Shown: one piece after another, positions 7,931 to 17,022 of the stretch | Numbering within the stretch: the stretch's first letter is position 1 | Layout: each line of letters starts with the position of its first letter | NCBI RefSeq assembly: GCF_016909015.1 | Contig: NZ_JAFBFA010000019.1 | Span: forward strand, 27,306-91,305 | Direction of reading: 5' to 3' | DNA from: Gracilibacillus alcaliphilus | GTDB lineage: Bacteria; Bacillota; Bacilli; Bacillales; Amphibacillaceae | DNA: 64,000 nucleotides | Translations under genes and position numbers: made by a program | Notes under the pieces: generated by a model | Seen by the model: only the letters and a program-made list of their open reading frames with translations | Databases searched by the model: none | Told to the model about the DNA's origin: nothing

Positions 7931-8839
7931 CTAGGAAGGCTCCGTTGTCGGATATTGATCTAATATTGCTTGCACATCGGATCCATCTTGACGAAGTGAG
8001 GCATCAAAGTAGATAACAGCATAACCTACCATAAAGATAATTCCAGTGATAAAGGAACTGATATTGGTTAATATATGGTAAAGGATGCTGTCACCTAAAA
8101 AGGCAACCGGGATAGCAATAATAAAGGTAATTACCGAAGCGATAATTCCTAATACAATATAAATGCCGAAAAATTTCCAAGTTTGTTTTCTTGTTAACCG
8201 CCAACTTTTACCTAAGCCTGGTGCTACTTCGGCAAAGAGGACAGCCGGTAGATAAAGGCTGAATCTTGTTAGCAGCAGGCCAAGTCCAAGGAAGGCTGCC
8301 ACAAACAAAAGGATGACTAACACAATACCGAAGAATAATTCCGAAAATATAACGATAGTAAGAAAAAAAATGAATGCCAACAGACAAATGAAATAAAGAC
8401 CAAATGCGATGAGGGCGATAAGGACAGAACTCCCGAGCATTGGCCAATAGCGTGACAGTGTTCCTCTGATCATGTCATTTGCTAATGGTTTACCGCCTGC
8501 TCTGGCAGACTTAACAGTAAGTATAATGGCTCCCGATATTAAAGGAACAGCAAAAATGGTTAGTAAACCTACAATCCCATCTGTTATGTCCGTAACAACA
8601 GAAGTAGTGCCTAAGGAATCAATATTATTGATGATTTGATTGAATGCTCCAGTTCCAAGATCTCCGCCAAAGATAAAATCCCGACCGGATAATGCCAAGA
8701 TAAGGGCTTGAATGACTAAAATGGGAGTCATGACGAAGAGAGAGATAAGAAAGAGTGTTTTAAAGTGTGATTTAATAATGCGAAAGGTTTGGTCCAAAAT
8801 CTCACCAAAACCAAGTGGTCGCTGATCTGGTTGCTGCAT
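7931..8839 (-). CDS. Polytopic membrane protein (glycerophosphodiester phosphodiesterase membrane-domain type)
   Basis: A 302-residue protein with about six hydrophobic segments and almost no soluble domain. The N-terminus has the conserved pattern RPLGFGEILDQTFRIIKSH, characteristic of the YciC/DUF7847-type membrane domain that in some proteins is fused to glycerophosphodiester phosphodiesterases. The catalytic domain is absent here. The gene lies upstream of the DUF4129-MoxR operon on the same strand, separated by about 245 bases, and often neighbours it in related genomes. The function is unknown. The start is supported by a GGAGGAT site just upstream. Confidence 0.7.
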   Translation of the reverse strand: MQQPDQRPLGFGEILDQTFRIIKSHFKTLFLISLFVMTPILVIQALILALSGRDFIFGGDLGTGAFNQIINNIDSLGTTSVVTDITDGIVGLLTIFAVPLISGAIILTVKSARAGGKPLANDMIRGTLSRYWPMLGSSVLIALIAFGLYFICLLAFIFFLTIVIFSELFFGIVLVILLFVAAFLGLGLLLTRFSLYLPAVLFAEVAPGLGKSWRLTRKQTWKFFGIYIVLGIIASVITFIIAIPVAFLGDSILYHILTNISSFITGIIFMVGYAVIYFDASLRQDGSDVQAILDQYPTTEPS

Positions 8840-9152
8840 AAGAATAATCCTCCTTTAAAATAAAAAACAATACATTGCCTATTTTAACATGATTTACGAT
8901 ATATGGAATAAGTTTTGTTTAATCTCTTAAGGAAGTTTTATTAGTTGATCATACCTCTGTTCCATATCTTTTCCCCGAAATTGCGGATCAGTAAACACTC
9001 CAATAAAGGCTGGGTACCATGATAATTATCTTCTTTACATATAACAACAGACCAACAAGAATACCTGCTGATCTGTTAATGGATGATCCTGAAATTAAGC
9101 TTGAGCTGACATCTGGTAGGAATAACAATCCCTTGTTGAAGGCAGTCTCGTG
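8840..9152. other. Intergenic stretch, mostly featureless
   Basis: About 310 bases between the 7931-8839 gene start and the drug exporter stop. It should hold the promoter of the upstream membrane gene. I see no convincing coding sequence, hairpin or repeat; a plus-strand open frame beginning at 9019 has no ribosome binding site and runs antisense into the exporter. Confidence 0.5.
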
Positions 9153-10640
9153 TTATTGTGGCGCTGTGTTCCCCTTTTCTTTCTTTTTTGTATCTAAGAA
9201 AAAGGTGAGGATAAACCCGAATACGGATAAGATCGTGGCGATCCAAAAGGCTGTGTTATAGCCGCTGATTGCTGCATTTGCAGCGATATGCTGTGTTGCC
9301 TCCGCTTCGCTTAATCCTTGTAGTGAAGCAGAATCAGGCTGATAATTGGCCGCCATGGTTGTCATTACAGTAATTAAAATCGCTGTACCAATAGAAGCTG
9401 ATACCTGCTGCATAGTGTTGGCCATTGCGGTACCGTGGGGATGCCATTCCAATGGCAGCTGATTTAATCCGGCCGTCATTACAGGCATCATTACCAATGA
9501 CAGGCCAAACATACGAATCGCATAGATCACCACGAGAAAGGTATAATCTGTATCAATTGTTAAACTTGTGAAAAGGAACGTGGTTATGGTCACTATACCC
9601 ATACCTGTGGCTGCTAACCATTTCGCTCCTAGTCGGTCAAACAGCATACCAGTAATCGGTGACATGATCCCCATTACGATTGCACCAGGAAATAACATTA
9701 AGCCTGATTCCAATGCTGTAAAGCCTCGGGTATTCTGCATATACAGTGGCAGCATGGTTTCAGCTCCGATCAATGCCATTAAGACGATCATTGTGATAAT
9801 TAATGCCAGAGAGAAAATCGGATAGGTGAAGACCCGAAATTCAAGCATCGGTTTCTTTAGTCGTAATTGGCGGATAATAAATATCGTCAGAATAACAGCA
9901 CCGGCGATAACGATTCCTAGACCAAGCAGATCAATGGAGGCCCCAGATTCAGATTCGCCGCCATGCCCGCCTCCGATACTGCTGAAGCCATATAGCAGTC
10001 CGCCGAATCCAAAGGAAGACAACAGAATCGATACGATATCAATCTTCGGATTGGTTCTTTCGGTCACATTTTTCATATAAATGAAGGAAACGATAATGGC
10101 TATCACTACAATCGGAAAGACGACATAAAATAAGCCGCGCCATGAAAAGTGTTCCAATAACCAACCTGACAAGGTAGGTCCTATAGCTGGAGCAAAAGAG
10201 ATAACAATACCAGCCATCCCCATAGCGGCACCTCTTCGTTCAACCGGGAAAACTCTTAGTAATACCGTCATCATTAATGGAAGCATGATACCTGAGCCAG
10301 CTGCCTGGATCACACGGGCAACTAATAACAGCGTAAAACTATGGGAAATAGCTGCTACTAATGTCCCCAGGCCAAAGATGCTTAGGGCTGTGATAAATAA
10401 CTGACGTGTGGTGAATTTTTCGATTAAGAAAGCAGAAATAGGTATCATTACGCCATTTGTTAACAGGAAGGCGGTTGTCAGCCACTGTACTTGGGTTTCT
10501 ACGATACCAAAATCCATCATAATACTAGGTAAAGCGGTGGCCAATAAGGTTTCATTGAGCAGACCGACAAAGGCGCCAATCAGCATGACACTTACCATGG
10601 TGTTACGTGTAACGCGGTCGAGTTGTATAACTTGATTCAT
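9153..10640 (-). CDS. DHA2 family MFS multidrug exporter (EmrB/QacA type)
   Basis: A 495-residue major facilitator with 14 predicted transmembrane helices, the DHA2 arrangement. It shows the usual early motif LATALPSIMMDFG, the motif-A-like stretch FTTRQLFITALSIFGLG, motif C PAIGPTLSGWLL in helix 5, and the second-half GAIVMGIMSPITGMLFDRLG. Family members export drugs, dyes, bile salts or lipids by proton antiport. The gene stands alone. No TetR or MarR regulator adjoins it, so the substrate and inducer are unknown. It starts from ATG with TCCTCC complementarity on the reverse strand just upstream. Confidence 0.9.
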   Translation of the reverse strand: MNQVIQLDRVTRNTMVSVMLIGAFVGLLNETLLATALPSIMMDFGIVETQVQWLTTAFLLTNGVMIPISAFLIEKFTTRQLFITALSIFGLGTLVAAISHSFTLLLVARVIQAAGSGIMLPLMMTVLLRVFPVERRGAAMGMAGIVISFAPAIGPTLSGWLLEHFSWRGLFYVVFPIVVIAIIVSFIYMKNVTERTNPKIDIVSILLSSFGFGGLLYGFSSIGGGHGGESESGASIDLLGLGIVIAGAVILTIFIIRQLRLKKPMLEFRVFTYPIFSLALIITMIVLMALIGAETMLPLYMQNTRGFTALESGLMLFPGAIVMGIMSPITGMLFDRLGAKWLAATGMGIVTITTFLFTSLTIDTDYTFLVVIYAIRMFGLSLVMMPVMTAGLNQLPLEWHPHGTAMANTMQQVSASIGTAILITVMTTMAANYQPDSASLQGLSEAEATQHIAANAAISGYNTAFWIATILSVFGFILTFFLDTKKKEKGNTAPQ

Positions 10641-10794
10641 TGGTTTATTTTCCTCCTGGTGTCCATTGCTAATGAATGGTGATCATCGTTTGTATGCTTC
10701 CGGCCTTACGGATGGAAACACTGGAATAGGTTCATGCTGTAAGGGAAGCGTCTTTCTCCACAGATGGCAGTTCAGTCATTCAGAAGAAGTGGAA

Positions 10795-12027
10795 TTAATT
10801 TTGTTTTGTAAAATGTTCGGCGATTTTAACAATTGTAAGGACGGCTTTCTCCATATTTTCAATCGAGATAAATTCATGCTTGCCGTGGAAATTTTCCCCG
10901 CCGGTAAAGATATTAGGGGTTGGAAGACCCATAAAAGACAGCTGGGAACCATCTGTTCCGCCGCGAATAGGTTGAATTAAAGGCTGAATGTCCAGCTCTT
11001 TCATCGCCTTCGCTGCAATATCTACTATATATTTAACAGGTTCGATTTTTTCGGCCATATTATAATATTGATCCTTCATTTCTAATTGAACTTGTTCTTG
11101 TCCGTATTTTTCCTGCAAGTTGTTCACTATCTTGGTTAAGTTATCTTTCTTCTGTATGAATTTCTCTCGGCTATGATCACGAATAATATAATACAATTTG
11201 GCTCTTTCTACATCTCCTTCTAATGAAATAAGGTGATAGAAACCTTCGTAGCCTTCAGTATATTCAGGTGACTCCTCGCTTGGCAGCTGTTGATGAATAT
11301 CCATGGCAAGCTTGGTGGCATGAATCATTTTATCTTTTGCTGTTCCAGGATGTACGTTGTTTCCCTTGACGGTAATCTTGGCAGCGGCAGCATTAAAACT
11401 CTCATATTGTAACTCACCCAAAGGCCCGCCATCTATCGTATAAGCATAGTCAGCATCAAAACGCTGGACATCAAATTTATGCGGTCCGCGGCCAATCTCC
11501 TCGTCGGGGGTAAATGCGACTCGGATAGTTCCATGAGGAATATCTGGATGTTGGACAAGATATTCCATTGCCGTCATAATTTCAGCAATCCCAGCTTTAT
11601 TATCAGCTCCCAATAAGGTAGTTCCATCGGTAGTCATTAAGGTATGTCCGGTATAATTTAATAAAGCTGGGTATTCATTAGGGGAAAGCAGGATGTTGTT
11701 CACTTGATTTAAGACAATATCTGCACCATTATAATTTTTCACTAACTGTGGTTTTACTCCTTTGCCAGTGAAATCAGTAGCCGTATCCAAGTGGGCAAGA
11801 AAGCCAATGGTTGGCACCTCTTGATCAACATTGCTCGGCAAGGTGGCCATTACATAAGCATGCTCATCTACGGTTACATCTTGTAGCCCAATAGCTTGTA
11901 ATTCCTCTATTAATAGATGAGCTAATTCCCATTGTCCTTTAGTAGAGGGACATTCTGGATTATCTTCATTTGATTGTGTGTCTATGGTGGCATAATGAGT
12001 TAAACGTTCAATTAATTTGTCTTTCAT
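10795..12027 (-). CDS. pepT: Peptidase T (tripeptide aminopeptidase)
   Basis: A 410-residue M20 metallopeptidase that removes the N-terminal residue from tripeptides in the cytosol. Metal-site motifs are all present: GFLAHLDTATDFTGKGV, DGTTLLGADNKAGIAEIM, FTPDEEIGRGPHKFD, the dimerisation loop with NVHPGTAKDKM, and the late IRGGTDGSQLSFMGLPTPN and NFHGKHEF. Start placed at 12027: AAAGGATG lies 9 bases ahead and the resulting length equals the family norm. An upstream in-frame ATG at 12075 would add 16 unsupported residues. Single gene; the upstream region carries the second copy of the GACGCTRACACCCCGAT element. Confidence 0.95.
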   Translation of the reverse strand: MKDKLIERLTHYATIDTQSNEDNPECPSTKGQWELAHLLIEELQAIGLQDVTVDEHAYVMATLPSNVDQEVPTIGFLAHLDTATDFTGKGVKPQLVKNYNGADIVLNQVNNILLSPNEYPALLNYTGHTLMTTDGTTLLGADNKAGIAEIMTAMEYLVQHPDIPHGTIRVAFTPDEEIGRGPHKFDVQRFDADYAYTIDGGPLGELQYESFNAAAAKITVKGNNVHPGTAKDKMIHATKLAMDIHQQLPSEESPEYTEGYEGFYHLISLEGDVERAKLYYIIRDHSREKFIQKKDNLTKIVNNLQEKYGQEQVQLEMKDQYYNMAEKIEPVKYIVDIAAKAMKELDIQPLIQPIRGGTDGSQLSFMGLPTPNIFTGGENFHGKHEFISIENMEKAVLTIVKIAEHFTKQN

Positions 12028-12135
12028 GTGTAACGGCATCCTTTCATTTGGTGGATTGTTTGTATCCGAGTACAAACGTCCATAAACGCCATTTCCAAAT
12101 TAAGAAGGAAATAGAATGTTTTAGGTAGAAAATAC

Positions 12136-12199
12136 CAGACGCTAACACCCCGATTGATTCAACTGATATTCAATGAGCGATGAGTAAAACCTCCGCTGA
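12136..12199 (-). repeat. Two-copy conserved upstream element (copy 2)
   Basis: Matches the copy at 7774-7830 in its two outer blocks (AGACGCTAACACCCCGAT and AAACCTCCGC) while the intervening bases differ and can form ATTGA...TTCAAT. Located about 110 bases upstream of the pepT start, in the same orientation relative to the downstream gene as copy 1. Conserved ends with a variable middle fit either a small mobile repeat or a structured leader. Confidence 0.5.
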
Positions 12200-12680
12200 T
12201 TGAAGTTCTTTTTTATCATATCATATAAATAGAAACTGACGACATTTCTATTTTACCTAACAATTTTTAAGGATTCAAAAACAAAGGATCACACCTTCTT
12301 TCTTAAAAAGAAAAATATCCAGAAACTCAAATTGATTCACCGTTTAGAAGCTGGATCATTACGATAATTTAAAATATATGTTACTATATCACTAATGAGA
12401 GGATAAGTGATAGTATTTTTCTTTAATCTGATTGGAAGGGTTTACATATATGAGGAATGATACTATAAAATCCTATTTTATGCCCAAGTTGCTAAGGTTA
12501 TTTATAGTTTGGACTAGCCTCAGCAAGGGAAAACTATTGGTGGAAGTCTTGCTTTCTGATTCTATGGAGTTTTCTTATGTGCTTACATATCAATAGGCAT
12601 ATGTTCCACTGTTCGCAACTATTTGGGCAACTTTTTTGAACATGCACGCAAACGGACTTCTGAGAGATTACAAAAATAAA
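12200..12680. other. Long intergenic region between pepT and ilvD
   Basis: About 480 AT-rich bases without a plausible gene. There is no T-box (no TGGnACCGCG), and no good CodY box was seen despite the ilvD context. Near the right end, CTTTTTTGAACATGCAC (12643-12659) resembles the right terminus of the TTCAAAAAG repeat family, without a recognisable left end. The ilvD promoter must lie here but I cannot place it. Confidence 0.4.
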
Positions 12681-12698
12681 AATTAGGAGGTATATGAA

Positions 12699-14393
12699 AT
12701 GGGGAAAGATCTGCGTATCAAGAGTAATGTATTTGACGATTCAAAGCGAGCACCAAACCGTGCGATGTTACGTGCTGTTGGAATAACCGATGAAGATTTC
12801 AAAAAGCCGATGATTGGTATCGCCAGTACATGGAGTGAAGTAACGCCATGTAACATACACTTAGGGGACTTAGCAGTACAGGCGAAGAAGGGTGCCAAAG
12901 AAGCCGGCGGTGTACCAATGATTTTTAATACGATAACGGTCTCTGATGGCATTTCGATGGGGACTTCTGGTATGCGTTTTTCTCTGCCAAGCCGTGATGT
13001 GATTGCAGATTCAGTTGAAACCGTTGTTGGTGCTGAGAACTTAGATGGTTATGTAGCCATTGGCGGTTGTGATAAGAATATCCCAGGCTGCTTAATGGCC
13101 ATTGCTCGTTCTGATGTACCAGCTGTATTTGTGTATGGCGGAACCATTGCACCTGGATATCGAAATGGTGAGAAGTTAGATATCGTTTCTGTATTTGAGG
13201 GTGTGGGAAAACACAACAATGGCGATATTGATGACGAAGAATTAAGAGGAATTGAGTGCCATGCCTGCCCAGGTGCAGGATCTTGCGGCGGTATGTATAC
13301 AGCTAACACGATGGCAACGGCTGCAGAAGCACTTGGGATGAGTCTGCCAGGCAGCTCTTCCAACCCGGCGGAATCTCCAGAGAAATGGGCTGATACAGAA
13401 GCAGCAGGTCGAGCAGTTTATCATCTTTTAGAAAAAGGAATTTATCCGAAAGATATCTTAACAAAAAAAGCTTTTGAAAATGCGATTACCGCTGTTATGG
13501 CATTGGGTGGATCAACAAACGCAATTCTTCACCTATTAGCGATCTCGAATGCGGCTCAAGTTGATCTAACGATAGATGACTTTAACCGTATTCAAGCAAA
13601 GGTGCCCCATCTAGCTGACCTAAAGCCAAGTGGTAAATATGTGATGGAAGATTTGCATAAAATCGGCGGTGTACCAGCCGTAATGCGGCTGCTATTAGAT
13701 AACGGCTTTTTGCATGAAGATTGCCTAACCGTAACAGGCAAGACGATTGCGGAGAATTATGCTGATGCACCTGTATTAGGTGAGGAGCAGGAGGTTATTC
13801 ATCCACTAAGTAATCCATATCGCGCCGATGGTCCATTAATTGTTTTGAAAGGAAATCTGTCACCAAGCGGTTCAGTTGCGAAGGTTTCTGGCGTGAAAGT
13901 AAAGCGTCACGTAGGACCGGCACGTGTCTACAATACAGAAGAAGAGGCAACCGAAGCGGTTATGAACAACGAGATCAAAGAAGGCGATGTACTAGTAATT
14001 CGTTATGTTGGACCTAAAGGCGGACCAGGCATGCCTGAGATGTTATCAATTTCCGCTATTTTGGTCGGAAAAGGTCTGGGACAATCTGTAGCACTATTGA
14101 CAGATGGCCGCTTCTCTGGCGGTACACACGGTTTGGTAGTAGGCCATATTGCCCCAGAGGCTCAGATGGGCGGACCAATCGCCTTTTTACAAGAAGGAGA
14201 TATGGTAACCATCGATTCAGAGAAGAAGGAACTTTCATTTGATGTATCAGAGGAAGAACTCAATAAACGCCGTAAAAACTGGCAAGCACCTGAACTTTAC
14301 AAACGAGGAGTGCTTGGTAAATATGCACATAATGTATCCTGTTCCTCTCAAGGGGCTGTCACAGACTTTATTAATCGAAACGATCTAGCATAA
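12699..14393 (+). CDS. ilvD: Dihydroxy-acid dehydratase
   Basis: A 564-residue IlvD/Edd-family enzyme that dehydrates 2,3-dihydroxy-isovalerate and 2,3-dihydroxy-3-methylvalerate in valine, leucine and isoleucine synthesis. The iron-sulfur cysteines are visible at residues 51 (VTPCNIHLGD), 124 (GGCDKNIPGC) and 196 (CHACPGAGSCGGMYTANTM). The C-terminal swivelling domain carries GPKGGPGMPEM and DGRFSGGTHGLVVGH. Full length. AGGAGG sits 8 bases before the start. It is separated from the rest of the branched-chain pathway, as in B. subtilis, and is followed at once by a terminator, so it forms a monocistronic unit. Confidence 0.97.
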   Translation: MGKDLRIKSNVFDDSKRAPNRAMLRAVGITDEDFKKPMIGIASTWSEVTPCNIHLGDLAVQAKKGAKEAGGVPMIFNTITVSDGISMGTSGMRFSLPSRDVIADSVETVVGAENLDGYVAIGGCDKNIPGCLMAIARSDVPAVFVYGGTIAPGYRNGEKLDIVSVFEGVGKHNNGDIDDEELRGIECHACPGAGSCGGMYTANTMATAAEALGMSLPGSSSNPAESPEKWADTEAAGRAVYHLLEKGIYPKDILTKKAFENAITAVMALGGSTNAILHLLAISNAAQVDLTIDDFNRIQAKVPHLADLKPSGKYVMEDLHKIGGVPAVMRLLLDNGFLHEDCLTVTGKTIAENYADAPVLGEEQEVIHPLSNPYRADGPLIVLKGNLSPSGSVAKVSGVKVKRHVGPARVYNTEEEATEAVMNNEIKEGDVLVIRYVGPKGGPGMPEMLSISAILVGKGLGQSVALLTDGRFSGGTHGLVVGHIAPEAQMGGPIAFLQEGDMVTIDSEKKELSFDVSEEELNKRRKNWQAPELYKRGVLGKYAHNVSCSSQGAVTDFINRNDLA

Positions 14394-14400
14394 GGTAAAA

Positions 14401-14438
14401 AAAGCTTGCAGGCGAATGAGCGCTTGCAAGCTTTTTTT
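14401..14438 (+). terminator. Rho-independent terminator of ilvD
   Basis: AAAGCTTGCAGGCG pairs with CGCTTGCAAGCTTT around a short loop and runs into seven or more Ts. It begins 8 bases after the ilvD stop. Confidence 0.9.
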
Positions 14439-14571
14439 CGAGAACAAGAAGAGGTTGTTTGGTGGCGTTTTGTGAACAGAGAAAAGGAGAAAGCCAATCC
14501 TCAGTCTATAAGATTGGATCTAGTGGACAGAAGGGAAGGAAATACAGTTTTTAGTCCAGAACACTGATCTA

Positions 14572-15675
14572 TCATCCTTTTTCTAAAATCGTTGAAATGG
14601 GGTAATTTTCTACAGCTAGGTCTGTTTTCTCACCAAGTACTAATTGCGCTAATTGTTTGCCGATAAAAGGTCCTGTGGTTAAGCCCGACGAACCTAACCC
14701 ATTGGCAGCATAAATACCAGGATGGTTAGGGAATTCTCCAAATACCGGGAGAAAATCAGGGGCAACAGGGCGGAACCCGACGTTGGTTTCTATAAGTTTA
14801 CTCTGGGCCAAGCTTGGTGCAATCGTAAACGTATCGGAAAAAATTTGATAGAGACCTCCCGGTGTAATAGAAGTATCGAAGCCGACATCGTCTTCATGAG
14901 TGACTCCAGCAAACAGTCTTCCGTCGGCAAACGGTACCATATAATGAGCCCCAGGCGGCATAATAACAGGCCAGTCTTCTGTATCGGCCTCTATTTGCAA
15001 CGTAGTAATCTGTGCCTTTTGCGGTTTGATTTTTCCGGTTATACCTAAGCCCTGAACCAAGGTATTAAACCATGCGCCCGCAGCAATAACTACTTTATCA
15101 GCTTCTATTTTACGTTGGCTTACCATGATCTCTCCATCGACAAAACTCGCTTCTCCCGTAATAAACGGTACATTATTTTTCTGACAAGCTAACAAAAGTG
15201 CTTGGCGAAGTTGTTCTCCATGGACACGAGCTCCGCCGCTGACATATAAAGAAAAATAGCCATCTGCTATTAAAGGAAAACGTTGTTTCGTTTCGGCAGT
15301 GTCTAACCAGTGAACTTCTCCAATTTCCGGTGTAGTTTCCCTTCTTTGCTCCACTAATTTTAAAATATTGGTGAGACGCTCTTCATCGTCTTTGACGACA
15401 AGTGTTCCAACCTGTTTATAGCCTGTCTTTGATATGCCTTGTTCTTTCAGTTCATTGATTAGCTTCGGATAATAGCAAGCACTTTCGGAGGCTAATCGAT
15501 ACCAAACCTTATTGCGGCGCTGGGATACCCAAGGGCAGATAATACCGGCGGCAGCACTGGTGGCCCTCCCTATAAAATCTGCATCTATTAAGGTAACGTG
15601 ATGATTCGTTTTCGATAGTTGATAGGCAGTGGAAGCACCAACAATACCTGCACCGATCACAACAATGTTACTCAT
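14572..15675 (-). CDS. FAD-dependent amine/D-amino acid oxidoreductase (DadA-like)
   Basis: A 367-residue DAO-superfamily flavoprotein. The N-terminal dinucleotide-binding motif is IVVIGAGIVGASTAYQLS, with the acidic ribose-binding residue in LIDAD. The central substrate domain holds MVPFADGRLFAGVTHE. The C-terminal motif IYAANGLGSSGLTTGPFIG binds the flavin. Relatives oxidise D-amino acids, glycine or sarcosine. The substrate cannot be fixed here, and no glycine cleavage or thiO-like context is adjacent. Start chosen at the ATG at 15675, 8 bases after GGAAAAGAG; an in-frame GTG 9 bases upstream is less likely. Single gene. Confidence 0.85.
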   Translation of the reverse strand: MSNIVVIGAGIVGASTAYQLSKTNHHVTLIDADFIGRATSAAAGIICPWVSQRRNKVWYRLASESACYYPKLINELKEQGISKTGYKQVGTLVVKDDEERLTNILKLVEQRRETTPEIGEVHWLDTAETKQRFPLIADGYFSLYVSGGARVHGEQLRQALLLACQKNNVPFITGEASFVDGEIMVSQRKIEADKVVIAAGAWFNTLVQGLGITGKIKPQKAQITTLQIEADTEDWPVIMPPGAHYMVPFADGRLFAGVTHEDDVGFDTSITPGGLYQIFSDTFTIAPSLAQSKLIETNVGFRPVAPDFLPVFGEFPNHPGIYAANGLGSSGLTTGPFIGKQLAQLVLGEKTDLAVENYPISTILEKG

Positions 15676-15824
15676 TGATTTCACTCTTTTCCGAATATAG
15701 TCTATAGGCTAGTGTGCAATAGCTACTGGAGAATAGCAAGCTATATGATTAATAGTACAATAAACTGTTAGAACCATATCTTACTAATTATAAATAAGCT
15801 GTACCTAACAGCATAGATTTGTGC

Positions 15825-15830
15825 TATAAT
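15825..15830 (+). promoter_or_regulatory. Candidate -10 box for ABC importer operon
   Basis: A perfect TATAAT preceded by TGC (GTGCTATAAT), 56 bases upstream of the binding-protein start. A matching -35 is poor (TACCTA region), so this would act as an extended -10-like promoter. No T-box or other leader element was recognised downstream. Confidence 0.45.
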
Positions 15831-15885
15831 GTATGCTAAAGTTTGAAAATTTTAAAAACTAGGAAGATGGGGGAACAGGCTGATT

Positions 15886-16935
15886 ATGAAGAAGAAATTA
15901 TTATTATTACTAGTGCTTTCCTTTTTCAGTGTTCTTGTTTTAGCTGCTTGTGGATCAAATGATGAAGAAGGTTCAAATGGCAGTGAAGCGGGTGAACAAT
16001 CAGAAGAAGGAAATGAACAAGCAAGTTCAGATGGAGAAGTATATCAAATTGGGGCAACACAAATCGTGGAACATCCATCTTTAGATGCCGCTTATCAAGG
16101 GTTTCAGGATGCGCTTAGCGATGCAGGGTTAGAAGTAGAATATAATTTTCAATCAGCACAAAATGATCAAAATAATGCAACTACCATTGCCAATAACTTT
16201 GTGGCAGAAGGGGTGGACTTAATTTTCGCTAATTCGACACCAAGTGCCCAAAGTGCCTTGCAAGCAACAAGTGATATTCCAATCCTATTTACCTCTGTAA
16301 CCGACGCAGTAGAGAGTGGATTGGTAGAATCAATGGATCAGCCAGGCGACAATATTACAGGGGTTTTGGATATGCACCCTGATTCGATTACACAAACCGT
16401 GGAATTTATTGATACGTATTTTGAAGGCTCAACGATCGGTTTAGTATATAGTGCTGGGGAAGCAAATTCGGTTGCACAAATTAATGCCGTCAATGAAGCA
16501 GTAGAAGGAACAAGTTTGTCAACAGCAGAAGCAACTGTTGGAAACTCTTCAGAAGTACAGCAAGCTACTAACTCTTTAGTAGGCGAGGCTGATGTGTTCT
16601 TTATCATTACGGATAATACCGTTGTTTCTGCATTAGAAGCTGTAATTGATGTGGCCGAAAGCCAGTCTATTCCTTTATTTGTTGGTGAACCAGACTCTGT
16701 AGCACGTGGCGGGTTTGCAAGTTATGGTATTGACTTCCATACAATTGGCTACCGTACCGGTGAAATGGCAGTTGAAATCTTGACTGGTGAGAAAACAACC
16801 GCCGATATCCCGGTAGAAGTTCCGCCGAGCATGCAGCTGTTTATTAACGAAGAAGCAGCAGAGGCGCAAGGGATAGAATGGAACGATGAGTGGGATGATC
16901 AAGCAGAAATTTTGGAAACAGAAGCAGCAGAATAA
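15886..16935 (+). CDS. ABC transporter substrate-binding lipoprotein (PF04392 family)
   Basis: A 349-residue lipoprotein. The signal peptide ends in a lipobox LVLAAC at about residues 16-21, followed by an acidic serine-rich linker to residue ~50. A periplasmic-binding fold of the PF04392 (ABC_sub_bind, TrpX-like) family follows, with recognisable QIVEHPSLDAAYQGF and NSTPSAQSALQATSDIPILFT. These systems import small aromatic or nucleoside-like ligands in Firmicutes; the specificity here is unknown. Followed by a terminator hairpin and then the permease and ATPase genes. This explains how extra binding protein could be made relative to the membrane parts. Confidence 0.88.
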   Translation: MKKKLLLLLVLSFFSVLVLAACGSNDEEGSNGSEAGEQSEEGNEQASSDGEVYQIGATQIVEHPSLDAAYQGFQDALSDAGLEVEYNFQSAQNDQNNATTIANNFVAEGVDLIFANSTPSAQSALQATSDIPILFTSVTDAVESGLVESMDQPGDNITGVLDMHPDSITQTVEFIDTYFEGSTIGLVYSAGEANSVAQINAVNEAVEGTSLSTAEATVGNSSEVQQATNSLVGEADVFFIITDNTVVSALEAVIDVAESQSIPLFVGEPDSVARGGFASYGIDFHTIGYRTGEMAVEILTGEKTTADIPVEVPPSMQLFINEEAAEAQGIEWNDEWDDQAEILETEAAE

Positions 16936-16941
16936 ATAGGG

Positions 16942-16987
16942 AGAAAACCTCGACATTGAGAAAATGATAGGTGTCGAGGTTTTCTAT
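16942..16987 (+). terminator. Internal terminator between binding protein and permease genes
   Basis: AGAAAACCTCGACA pairs with TGTCGAGGTTTTCT around a 16-nt loop. It sits between the lipoprotein gene and the permease gene of one operon, so partial readthrough would set a high binding-protein to permease ratio. Confidence 0.8.
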
Positions 16988-17022
16988 CAAAATGAAGTGG
17001 TTTGACAGAGAGGAAGAGTGTG

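Noticed and set aside
9019..9261. Plus-strand open frame antisense to the drug exporter 3' end
   Set aside because: No ribosome binding site, no recognisable domain, and about half of it is antisense to a well-supported gene.
12400..12690. T-box leader or ilv-type attenuator before ilvD
   Set aside because: The conserved T-box sequence (TGGnACCGCG) and specifier structure are missing; only weak hairpins were seen.
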